Shown: one piece after another, positions 55,633 through 63,151 of the stretch
Numbering within the stretch: position 1 is the stretch's first letter
Layout: each line of letters opens with the position of its first letter
Origin: JARFQH01 sp963825595
GTDB taxonomy: Bacteria; Desulfobacterota; Desulfobacteria; Desulfobacterales; SG8-13
Assembly: GCA_963825595.1 (NCBI GenBank)
Contig: CAWGUE010000014.1
Coordinates: 62,001 to 126,000 of the forward strand
DNA: 64,000 nucleotides
Direction of reading: 5' to 3'
Program-made: the position numbers and the translations under genes
Notes under the pieces: generated by a model
What the model was told of the DNA's origin: nothing
Databases searched by the model: none
The model's input: only the letters and a program-made list of their open reading frames with translations

Positions 55633-56899
55633 AGTACCCGTGGTGCAAATTGGGAAATTTTTCCCGCATATTTTTGACGAGCGCCTTCATCCCCATTCCA
55701 CATCCCTGAGTGGAAACCTGACCCATTGTTTTCCAATACCGGAGAGGATCGTAGTTCAGGTTGCGCCACTGAATCATCTGAATCGGATGGCGCCGAACAA
55801 ACGATTCCAGGGCCCGTGCTTCTTCCGGTGTATCCGTGAACCCGGGAAGGTTGAGGTAGTTGAGTGCTGCATTGACTCTGCTCTGCAAGGCTAAATCAAT
55901 ACTTGCGACCACATCGGCAAAGCGGTATCCATTGGGACGGAAATAGGCATTGTAACACTCCTCCCTTACACTGTTGAGACTTACCCGGATACTGTCCAAG
56001 CCGGCATGGATCAGTCGTTTCAATGCTGCGGGGCGACTAGCGTTGGAGTTAACATTGATTGTTCCCTGTCGGGTCGCCTGACGAATCAAGCGAATGGCCG
56101 GTTCAATCACGTCGACGGCCAGAAGTGGGTCTCCCTCGCACCCCTGGCCGAAGCTGACCACAGCCCGTCGGACACTCTTTATGTGCGATAGCGCCACCTC
56201 GGCGATTTCTTCCGGCGATGGTGTAAAATTTATCCGGTTCTGACTATGGGGGATGTCTCTATCGGTTTGGAGCGAAAGGCATCCGCGGCATCTGGCATTG
56301 CAATGTTTCGCTGTCGGCAAGGGTGCTTCGCCTCGTTGGAGAAAAAAATTCTTTGCTGCCGGGCAGCCATATTTCTGGGCACAGGACTCCAGGTGCAGGC
56401 GCAGCCGGTTGTCTGGCATTTGCCGGCGTTTGGCCTGGATACCGGCAGCGACCCCTTGCTGCGGCATGAGACGCAAATCCTGTCTTTTTTCCCGATCGAT
56501 CCGGAATATTGCCGACCGGAATCCGCCGCGGAACCACCCTACGGCCCCGTATGAGAATAGAGGCAGGAAGCCGGCGTTCTCTCTTTCCCCGTAGGCACTG
56601 ATTGAACTGACGACAAATCCCGGAGAATTGAATACCGCCACCGGATAGAGCGGTTCGCCCGGGTGAAAGGGGTCTTCAAGGAGAGGTTCGAAATTCTTTT
56701 TTCGGATGTTGAAAAGAATCGGAAATCTATTGGGCAGGTACATCATTTCGCTGCCAAAGGGTAAAGGGGCCGTTCCCTCCGCGGAAAGCGGCGCGAGTTG
56801 ACGACCGGCCATGCCCACGGCGGCATAACCATCGAGTTCGAATATTTCACCTTGCCGGTTGGCCACCAGGGCCGTCAGCTGTCTGGTTCTCTGTTTCAT
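55583..56899 (-). CDS. Radical SAM protein coupled to moaB
   Basis: A 438-residue radical SAM enzyme. The cluster motif is CNARCRGC (C200, C204, C207), followed by INVNSNASRP and RVSLNS typical of the barrel. The first 130 residues form a separate domain without cysteines. Extra cysteines at C173, C178, C254, C315 and C400 could hold another cluster. It lacks the paired C-terminal Cys pattern and GG tail of MoaA. It starts 5 bases after moaB ends, so the two are co-transcribed and probably act in one route. The reaction is unknown. Its 3' end overlaps the hybrid kinase gene. Confidence 0.85.
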   Translation of the reverse strand: MKQRTRQLTALVANRQGEIFELDGYAAVGMAGRQLAPLSAEGTAPLPFGSEMMYLPNRFPILFNIRKKNFEPLLEDPFHPGEPLYPVAVFNSPGFVVSSISAYGERENAGFLPLFSYGAVGWFRGGFRSAIFRIDREKRQDLRLMPQQGVAAGIQAKRRQMPDNRLRLHLESCAQKYGCPAAKNFFLQRGEAPLPTAKHCNARCRGCLSLQTDRDIPHSQNRINFTPSPEEIAEVALSHIKSVRRAVVSFGQGCEGDPLLAVDVIEPAIRLIRQATRQGTINVNSNASRPAALKRLIHAGLDSIRVSLNSVREECYNAYFRPNGYRFADVVASIDLALQSRVNAALNYLNLPGFTDTPEEARALESFVRRHPIQMIQWRNLNYDPLRYWKTMGQVSTQGCGMGMKALVKNMREKFPNLHHGYFNPPKEKFEGSEPGRI

Positions 56900-56904
56900 C
56901 AGCG

Positions 56905-57405
56905 TTACCGTGTGTGATGAGCGAGGTGGCCGAACTCAGGGAAAATGAGGGCATCGCAGGCAAGCCGGCAGGCATTCAAACTGCCCGGTAAACAGAAAAC
57001 GACCGTGTTGTCGACAATGCCGGCCATGGCCCTGGACAGCAGGGCCGCCGAGCCGATTTCACCATAGCTGAGTTGGGCGAATAACGGTCCAAAGGCCGAC
57101 AATTCCTTGCGCAACATGGGCCGCAGGGATTCGATGGTCACATCCTCAGTGGTGATACCCGTGCCTCCGGTAATCAACAAGAACTGGGGCCGGTCGTCGT
57201 GAACGATATGCGACACCGTTTCTGCAATGGCCGCGGCATCATCCGTAACGAGGCGGCGGCAAGCAACCACATGGCCGGCTCGTATGGCCTGGTTCTCGAT
57301 CCACTTGCCGCTCTCGTCGGTATCAAGCGTCCGGGTCGTCGAAACGGTCAGTATTCCGACGGTCACCGATCGCGGAGCGTCTTTTTTGTGTTCATGTGTT
57401 CCCAT
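56905..57405 (-). CDS. moaB: Molybdenum cofactor protein MoaB/Mog-like
   Basis: A 166-residue protein of the MoaB/Mog/MoeA-domain family that adenylylates molybdopterin. It contains GILTVSTTR, the substrate loop LLITGGTGITTEDVTIE and YGEIGSAALLSRAMAGI, then FCLPGSLNACRLACD. Length matches MoaB (about 170). It forms a two-gene unit with the radical SAM gene and is divergent from mobA-moaC, so the cofactor genes cluster here. No clear ribosome site precedes the ATG. Confidence 0.93.
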   Translation of the reverse strand: MGTHEHKKDAPRSVTVGILTVSTTRTLDTDESGKWIENQAIRAGHVVACRRLVTDDAAAIAETVSHIVHDDRPQFLLITGGTGITTEDVTIESLRPMLRKELSAFGPLFAQLSYGEIGSAALLSRAMAGIVDNTVVFCLPGSLNACRLACDALIFPEFGHLAHHTR

Positions 57406-57468
57406 GGTTTAAATTCTACCTCTTACGACCATTTCAGATAATTTTCTCCCCAATTAGCGATTATTAAG

Positions 57469-57735
57469 GCCTGCCCGCTTTTGGCGATGTTGCCGCAGAT
57501 GAGCAAGTTGAGCGAAGCGAAATCCAGCCCTGCGGGAAAAAATGTCCTTCCGTCCCGCCGGCGGCGGTATCGGCTATGCGGGTCCCGGTCACGGGTAGAT
57601 GCGGTGACTCGCCTGAGGCGGATAAAAATTGGAAATCCCGTTGGATTTTATATTTTCGAAAGTCAAATTGGCAGAGTACCTATTAATTATTTTAAATTTT
57701 GTCATTTCGAAAATTTGAACCGCTCAACTTGGGTT
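57469..57735. repeat. Dispersed repeat family A, copy 2
   Basis: Same orientation and order of blocks as 17553-17780, with about 40 extra bases after the GATGTTGCCGCAG block. It keeps the inverted repeat TATTTTCGAAA (57651-57661) with TTTCGAAAAT (57705-57714) and the closing CTCAACTTGGGTT. It fills most of the 431-base gap between moaB and mobA; no gene was recognised in the gap. Confidence 0.85.
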
Positions 57736-57808
57736 ACGGTCTGATGACTTCATGTCGATAAAAAGCTGGCCCCGGATAAAACCGCCGGTGGGCCTATGCC
57801 TCAACCTA

Positions 57809-57817
57809 TGCTATAAT
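57809..57817 (+). promoter_or_regulatory. Extended -10 promoter of mobA-moaC
   Basis: TGCTATAAT is a perfect extended -10 (TGn-TATAAT); no good -35 is seen, which is usual for this class. The predicted transcript start near 57824 lies only 13 bases before the first mobA ATG, which favours the later GTG at 57858. Confidence 0.5.
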
Positions 57818-57836
57818 CGCTTTTAAATCAATTTCA

Positions 57837-58487
57837 ATGTCTGAAGGTCGGTTACGCGTGCAAAAATCCTGCAGTGGCATTATACTGGCCGGAGGCCTCA
57901 ATACCCGGTTCTCCGGAAAAGATAAGGCGTTTATCACAGTAGGCGGCATACGCCTAATGGATCGCCTCCACCAACTCTTTCAAGAAACCTTCGGGGAGGT
58001 CATCATCGTCACCAACGATCCGGTAAAATATCTGGAGTGGGATGCTCTTATTGTCACCGATCTATTACCAATCCGCAGTTCGTTGACCGGAATTCATGCC
58101 GGTCTTTTTTTCACGCAAACGCCCCATGCCTTCATCGCCGCCTGCGATACGCCCTTTCTGCAGAAGGAAGTGGTGGAAGCCATCGTTGGGGCCCTCACTG
58201 ATGGCATTGATGTGGTCATACCGGAAACGGCTGCGGGGTTAGAGCCCTTGTGTGCCGGTTATTCGATTCGATGCCTGGAACCAATTCGTCGTCACCTGAA
58301 ACGCAACAAATTGAAAATCCAGATGTTTTTTAATAAGATGCGTGTACGGCGCGTTCCGGAACAGGCGCTGCGTCGCCTCGATCCGCATCTGGTTTCGTTT
58401 ATTAACATCAACTCGCCCCCCGATCTTGTGCGGGCCGATGCGGTCTGGTCCGAAATCTCGAAACCGAATTCAATCAATAACAGATGA
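57837..58487 (+). CDS. mobA: Molybdenum cofactor guanylyltransferase MobA
   Basis: A 216-residue nucleotidyltransferase that joins GMP to molybdopterin to make the MGD cofactor of DMSO-reductase-family enzymes. The GTP-binding signature LAGGLNTRFSGKDKA is at the N-terminus; AACDTPFLQ carries the metal-binding Asp, and EPLCAGYS is conserved. A GTG at 57858 is an alternative start that has GAAGG upstream. moaC begins 6 bases after the stop, so they form an operon. Confidence 0.92.
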   Translation: MSEGRLRVQKSCSGIILAGGLNTRFSGKDKAFITVGGIRLMDRLHQLFQETFGEVIIVTNDPVKYLEWDALIVTDLLPIRSSLTGIHAGLFFTQTPHAFIAACDTPFLQKEVVEAIVGALTDGIDVVIPETAAGLEPLCAGYSIRCLEPIRRHLKRNKLKIQMFFNKMRVRRVPEQALRRLDPHLVSFININSPPDLVRADAVWSEISKPNSINNR

Positions 58488-58493
58488 GGCGAT

Positions 58494-58973
58494 ATGGCTG
58501 AATTTACCCACCTTGACACCGATGGTACGGTTCGCATGGTCGATGTTACCGGCAAAAAACCAACCGAGCGCGTGGCCGTTGCAATAGGCAAAATCATCAT
58601 GCAATCGGCCACTCTTGAAAAAATACTCGCTGGAAGCGTGACAAAAGGCAATGTTTTGGAAACGGCGCGCATCGCAGGGGTAATGGCAGCCAAAAAGACC
58701 GCCGATCTCATCCCCATGTGCCATCCACTGGCATTGACTTTCATCCAGGTCGACTTCTGGCCGGATCATGAGACCCGCTCGATCGGGATTGAAGCGATCG
58801 TGCGCCTTGTCGGCCGGACCGGTGTCGAAATGGAGGCATTGACTGCCGTGGCAACAGCAGCGTTGACCATTTACGATATGTGCAAATCACTCGATCGCGG
58901 AATGATTATCACCGATATTCACCTGGCGGAGAAGTCAGGCGGTAAAAGCGGTCATTACGTTAGCCAAAAATGA
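58494..58973 (+). CDS. moaC: Cyclic pyranopterin monophosphate synthase MoaC
   Basis: A 159-residue protein that, with MoaA, forms cyclic pyranopterin from GTP in the first stage of molybdenum cofactor synthesis. Family motifs are MVDVTGKKPTERVA, the active-site MCHPLALT and EMEALTAVATAALTIYDMCK. Length matches the family. It follows mobA by 6 bases with GAGGCG as a possible ribosome site. No moaA is present in the window. Confidence 0.96.
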   Translation: MAEFTHLDTDGTVRMVDVTGKKPTERVAVAIGKIIMQSATLEKILAGSVTKGNVLETARIAGVMAAKKTADLIPMCHPLALTFIQVDFWPDHETRSIGIEAIVRLVGRTGVEMEALTAVATAALTIYDMCKSLDRGMIITDIHLAEKSGGKSGHYVSQK

Positions 58974-59064
58974 CAACCATGTGCTCTCCAGAGGATCCAG
59001 ATGTTGACCGTAGCGCCGTTCAAATAAACACAGACGTCCGGAGTTTGGCTGGAAATACTTCCGC

Positions 59065-60270
59065 GTGTTTTCTGTAAATAGTCGCCTTGTTCATTCGGTG
59101 GCATGCCTGATCGTCCTTGCCGCATGGCTTGACGGTTGCACAGTGCCTCAAAAACGATCCCTGCAGACCCTCTCCGCCGTGAGATATCCCGACTTCAAAG
59201 ACGACATGCAATTTGACGGATTGGAACACAGCATTCGACAGAGCATCTCCTATCTGCAGCGCGTTCCGCCCGACAGAGAATTTCGTTTCGAGGACGACCG
59301 CTACAGCGCTGAGCACATGATCCGGTCTTTGGAAACATTTCTGACGTATGTTCAAACCCGGCCATCACAGAGCGATTTGAACCGTTACATTCGCGACAAT
59401 TACCGGGTGTACCGTTCCGTCGGCAGCGGCCCTGATGGAGATGTTCTGTTTACGGGATACTACGAACCTTTTCTGACAGCGAAAAAACAGCCGACCAGTC
59501 GATACAAGGTGCCGATTCTGGGACGACCAGATGATTTGGTGACCGTTGACCTGGCGGCCTTTTCATCGAAATATGCCGGCGAAAAACTCACCGGCCGTTT
59601 GGCCGGTCGCACAGTCGTTCCGTATTTTGAACGCAGGGACATAGAAGGGGAAGGTGCGCTTGGCGAAAGGGCCCCGGTTTTGGCATGGCTGGAAGATCCG
59701 GTGGATCTTTTTTTTCTTCAAATTCAAGGCTCAGGACGGGTTTACCTAGACGACGGCCAAGCGTTGAACGTACACTACGATTCAACCAACGGCCGCCCTT
59801 ATCGCAGCATCGGCCGGCTCTTGATCGATGAAGGCCAAATACCTCTCTCCGAAATGTCAATGCAGCGCATACGCGCTTATCTCGCCGCCCACCCCGAAAA
59901 AGCCCGTGACATCCTAAACTACAACCCCAGCTATGTCTTTTTCAAGATAGAAGAAGAGGGTCCCCTCGGCTCTATTAACGTCAAGCTGACTCCGGGCCGC
60001 TCCATCGCTCTCGACTATCGCTTGTTTCCTTTGCCTGCCCTATCTTACATCGAAACAGCGAAACCGATCCTCGATGGTAACGGTGACATCATTCGGTGGG
60101 AAAACTTCAGTCGTTTTGTTGTCAGCCAAGACACCGGCGGCGCCATTCGCGGTCCGGGACGCGCGGATCTCTTTTGGGGCAACGGGCCCTATGCGGAGGT
60201 GGCTGCCGGACACATGCGCCAGCGCGGCGACTTATATTTGATGATTTTAAAGTCGGAAGACGTCCGGTGA
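59065..60270 (+). CDS. mltA: Membrane-bound lytic murein transglycosylase A, lipoprotein
   Basis: A 401-residue outer-membrane lipoprotein that cleaves glycan strands of peptidoglycan. The N-terminus has a signal segment ending LDGC, a lipobox. The MltA domain has FTGYYEPFL, and FLQIQGSGRVYLDDG; the C-terminal 3D domain has QDTGGAIRGPGRADLFWGNG with the catalytic Asp. The start is GTG at 59065. Length is close to the family (about 365). It is followed by a gap with repeat family B. Confidence 0.92.
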   Translation: MFSVNSRLVHSVACLIVLAAWLDGCTVPQKRSLQTLSAVRYPDFKDDMQFDGLEHSIRQSISYLQRVPPDREFRFEDDRYSAEHMIRSLETFLTYVQTRPSQSDLNRYIRDNYRVYRSVGSGPDGDVLFTGYYEPFLTAKKQPTSRYKVPILGRPDDLVTVDLAAFSSKYAGEKLTGRLAGRTVVPYFERRDIEGEGALGERAPVLAWLEDPVDLFFLQIQGSGRVYLDDGQALNVHYDSTNGRPYRSIGRLLIDEGQIPLSEMSMQRIRAYLAAHPEKARDILNYNPSYVFFKIEEEGPLGSINVKLTPGRSIALDYRLFPLPALSYIETAKPILDGNGDIIRWENFSRFVVSQDTGGAIRGPGRADLFWGNGPYAEVAAGHMRQRGDLYLMILKSEDVR

Positions 60271-60409
60271 AAAACTCTCGCCGTAAGGTCGGTAAACGTT
60301 TGACCAGAGTTCTCGATCACCGCTTCAGTTTTTTCTGCAACCCATCTCCAACCTGCATTAATTTTTCAAAAATCTACTCGAAGCGATCTCAAAATCAGGA
60401 TTTTCGGTC

Positions 60410-60640
60410 GAGATCAAGGCGAGACCTACTATCCCCGCTGTGCGGGTTTCCCCGCCTGATCGAGTCTTCTTTTTGTGTCGCAACCCGCAGGCATACTCAG
60501 GTATGTCGAGGACGTGAGACCAGGGCTCAACACCGAGACTTGTCCGCCTTTGGAGGATTTATCCGCCCGCCTGAGGCGGGTAAACCTCTGGAGGACTTGT
60601 CCGCCTTTGGAGGATCGGGCGAAAAGGCTTTTTTGAGATG
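60410..60640. repeat. Dispersed repeat family B, copy 2
   Basis: Same orientation as 30681-30835. It keeps ATCAAGGCGAGACC, CCCCGCTGTGCGGG, CCTGATCGAGTCTTCTT, CGCAACCCGCAGGCA and the end block AAAAGGCTTTTTTGA, but carries about 75 extra bases made of short direct repeats. It lies in the 550-base gap 60271-60820, which holds no recognised gene. Confidence 0.8.
60537..60615 (+). repeat. 22-base direct repeat inside repeat B copy 2
   Basis: The 22 bases at 60537-60558 recur exactly at 60594-60615, 57 bases apart. Between them lies CGCCTGAGGCGGGTAAA, which resembles the core of repeat family A. This points to a mosaic element. Confidence 0.8.
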
Positions 60641-60685
60641 TCTTTTACTCAATCAAACGGTATCGGAACTGGATTTCTATTGGTC

Positions 60686-60714
60686 TTGACAGTTTATGCG
60701 AAACCCAGTACTAG
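60686..60714 (+). promoter_or_regulatory. Possible tatBC promoter
   Basis: TTGACA (60686-60691), 17 bases, then TACTAG (60709-60714). The -35 is perfect but the -10 matches only three of six bases. It is 106 bases before tatB. Confidence 0.25.
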
Positions 60715-60820
60715 TTGATGCTTTTTGGATAAATACATACGGTTCCTTTGATCCGACTGAATATCCTACCGGAACCCTTGGATCTGACCCCTGCGGTCGG
60801 AGATCTGCAAGGAGATACCC

Positions 60821-61270
60821 ATGTTTGGCATCGGCATGCCGGAAATGCTGCTGATACTGGCCATCGCGCTTATTGTCATTGGCCCCAAAAAATTGCCCGA
60901 TCTTGCCAAATCTTTGGGGCGAGCGCTGCGTGAATTCAAAAAGGCCACCAGCGAGCTGAAAGAATCGCTGGAGCTTGACAATGAGTTGAAAGATGTCAAA
61001 AAGGACTTCACCGATTTCAGCAGCGAAATCAAAGGCTCTCTAAAAGATCAGAAGGGCGCATCGGACGTGAAGGAAAAGACCCAACAGCCCGACCCGAAGG
61101 TAGCCGCGCTCGAGGAATCCCACAAAACCTGGAAGCAGGAAAGCACCGCGACCCCTCAAGAATCTCAAGCTACGGCAAAGGACAACCGTGACGGGGATGC
61201 GCCTGCGACAGAGGCCAACACAGACCGACGCCAGAAAACAGAACCGGAAGGATCGGAACGAAATGGATGA
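60821..61270 (+). CDS. tatB: Sec-independent protein translocase subunit TatB
   Basis: A 149-residue TatA/B-family protein. One N-terminal membrane helix (about residues 5-21, MPEMLLILAIALIVIGPKKL) with the family glutamate and GPKKLP hinge is followed by an amphipathic helix (DLAKSLGRALREFKKATSEL). The long, acidic, Gln-rich C-terminal tail and overlap with tatC favour TatB over TatA. The Tat system exports folded proteins such as molybdenum enzymes. AAGGAG upstream supports the start. Confidence 0.9.
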   Translation: MFGIGMPEMLLILAIALIVIGPKKLPDLAKSLGRALREFKKATSELKESLELDNELKDVKKDFTDFSSEIKGSLKDQKGASDVKEKTQQPDPKVAALEESHKTWKQESTATPQESQATAKDNRDGDAPATEANTDRRQKTEPEGSERNG

Positions 61271-62036
61271 GGATTCGAAACTTCCCTTTACAGTCCACCT
61301 GGAGGAACTGCGGAAGCGTCTGATTACTTCTTTCATCGCCGTCGGAATCGGCTTTATCCTCTCTTACGGTTTCAAGGAATACCTATTTAAAATCCTGGTC
61401 CACCCGCTGGTAAAGGTCATGAAGCCCGGCGACAGCCTGATTTTTACCGGCTTGCCGGAAGCCTTCTTCACCTACCTGAAAGTGGCCTTTCTCGCAGGCC
61501 TGATGGTGGCCGCCCCGGTAATCATCTACCAATTCTGGATGTTTGTGGCCCCCGGCCTATACGATCGCGAAAAGCGTCTGATGCTGCCGATCGTTTTCCT
61601 TTCCTCTATTTTCTTTATCGGAGGCGCTCTGTTCGGTTACTTCATCGTCTTTCCCTGGGGTTTTAAATTTTTCCTCGGCTTTGCCACCGAAACCATCCGC
61701 CCCATGCCCTCGATGAAAGAATATCTCGGGTTCTCGGCCAAACTGCTGCTGGCTTTCGGCCTTGTCTTCGAACTGCCCCTGGTGATAACCTTCTTGGCCC
61801 GGCTTGGCATTGTATCGGTTGATTTTCTCAAGAAAAACCGCAAGTATGCTTTGCTCCTTTTTTTTGTCGGCGCCGCCCTTTTGACACCACCGGATGTGGT
61901 CACCCAGATAATGATGGCCCTGCCTCTAATGGTTCTATATGAAATCAGCATAATAGGAGCCCGGGTTTTCGGCAAAAAGAAACCCGCAGCGGAAACCAAA
62001 TCCGAGGACGCCTCCCCGGCAGGGACCAGTGAATAG
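61263..62036 (+). CDS. tatC: Sec-independent protein translocase subunit TatC
   Basis: A 257-residue protein with six membrane helices. It opens with LPFTVHLEELRKRL, the conserved cytoplasmic loop that helps bind twin-arginine signal peptides, and contains FWMFVAPGLYDREKR and LVFELPLVITFLARLGIVS. It overlaps tatB by 8 bases, so translation is coupled. No tatA is in the window; TatB of some lineages can serve both roles, or tatA lies elsewhere. Confidence 0.95.
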   Translation: MDEDSKLPFTVHLEELRKRLITSFIAVGIGFILSYGFKEYLFKILVHPLVKVMKPGDSLIFTGLPEAFFTYLKVAFLAGLMVAAPVIIYQFWMFVAPGLYDREKRLMLPIVFLSSIFFIGGALFGYFIVFPWGFKFFLGFATETIRPMPSMKEYLGFSAKLLLAFGLVFELPLVITFLARLGIVSVDFLKKNRKYALLLFFVGAALLTPPDVVTQIMMALPLMVLYEISIIGARVFGKKKPAAETKSEDASPAGTSE

Positions 62037-62532
62037 ACCGTTTAATCTCACTTTATTTGCGCTTTGTCGGTCATCTGCGTTACAGAAGCTCAATTATCAC
62101 ATAACTCAAATAACAGGAGTCTTGGTCGCTCCCCGCGTATCTTGCCGGAAACTGCCGTCATTTCAAATTGATATCGGTCTTATCCTATATCCGCCGGATG
62201 ACCTCTCCTGATTCGATCGCGTCTGGGCAATATTCTAGACTACTTAACTGGTAAACCAAACGGCCGCCCCATTCGTCGAAATACATAAAGTGGCTCCGCA
62301 TGACCCAAATGGGGGCAGCTGACATCTCACAGATCTAAATTAAGCATTGATATGCTCTGCCGTTGACAAGAGAGCTCCAGCTTGCTATTCAGGGCCACGA
62401 ATCAAAGAAATTTGCAGCAGCGTCTAACGAAAGGATCATACAAGCTCTAAATCAGAAGCCATTCGCCCGTTTTTTTTGCGGTGAAAAACCGCTGAATATA
62501 TCTTAAATTCGGAAAGGAGGCTGAAATATTCT
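62037..62532. other. Intergenic stretch upstream of the tetraheme cytochrome
   Basis: About 500 bases without a recognised gene. A perfect TTGACA at 62363 with a weak TATTCA 17 bases on (62386) could be a promoter for the cytochrome. AAAGGAGG lies just before the cytochrome gene. Confidence 0.4.
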
Positions 62533-63012
62533 ATGAAAACACGTGCGTTATTAATTACCGTGATAATCGGGGCAGCCGTCATGTTTTTCGCTGCCGGCAT
62601 CTACGCTGGCACCAAGGCCCCTGATGTCATTAAACTGCAAAACAAGGCTTATGAGAAACATACCAAAGGTATCGTCGAATTCAGCCACAAGAAACATTCA
62701 GAGGACTACGCCAAAGCCTCGCCGGACCTTTACAAAGACGGGTGCGGCGCCTGCCACCACGATGACAAGGGCAAACCACGGACAGACCTGAAGAATGGCG
62801 TCGAGGTGAAGAACTGCATCGAGTGCCACAAGAAACCGGGTGAAAAGCCCAAGGGCAAAGACGCACCCAAGCTCTCCAAAAAAGAAGCGCTGGAGTACCA
62901 CGCCGAGGCCATTCACGATAACTGCCGGGGATGCCACAAAGACTACAACAAGGCCAATAAGACCAAAGCGGCCCCCACCACCTGCACCAAGTGCCACCCA
63001 AAAACAAAGTGA
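62533..63012 (+). CDS. Periplasmic tetraheme cytochrome c3-type protein
   Basis: A 159-residue secreted cytochrome with a signal peptide (about residues 1-25) and exactly four CxxCH haem sites: CGACH (71-75), CIECH (95-99), CRGCH (131-135) and CTKCH (151-155). Upstream histidines such as H52 and H55 (FSHKKH) can be distal ligands. It is Lys-rich, which suits docking with acidic hydrogenases. The length fits class III cytochrome c3, the periplasmic electron hub of sulfate reducers. The strong terminator after it suggests a single-gene transcript. Confidence 0.93.
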   Translation: MKTRALLITVIIGAAVMFFAAGIYAGTKAPDVIKLQNKAYEKHTKGIVEFSHKKHSEDYAKASPDLYKDGCGACHHDDKGKPRTDLKNGVEVKNCIECHKKPGEKPKGKDAPKLSKKEALEYHAEAIHDNCRGCHKDYNKANKTKAAPTTCTKCHPKTK

Positions 63013-63042
63013 GCCGCTGTATTTAGCTCCCGCTTTCGATGA

Positions 63043-63091
63043 AAAACAAACCCGCCGGCAACACACAAATGTTTGCCGGCGGGTTTGTTTT
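63043..63091. terminator. Bidirectional terminator
   Basis: A perfect 19-base-pair stem (63043-63061 with 63073-63091) with A-rich and T-rich ends, so it can stop transcripts from both sides. It lies between the cytochrome gene and the convergent PrmA-like gene. Confidence 0.85.
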
Positions 63092-63151
63092 GTATCCGCC
63101 GAAGAAAATCAAAAACCCTGTTGCGTTTGCCCGCCCGGCCGTGCGGTCGAA

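Noticed and set aside
62478..62492. GCGGT/ACCGC hairpin next to a T-run before the cytochrome gene
   Set aside because: The T-run precedes the stem on the plus strand, so it cannot be a terminator for tatC, and it is too short to claim as a riboswitch.
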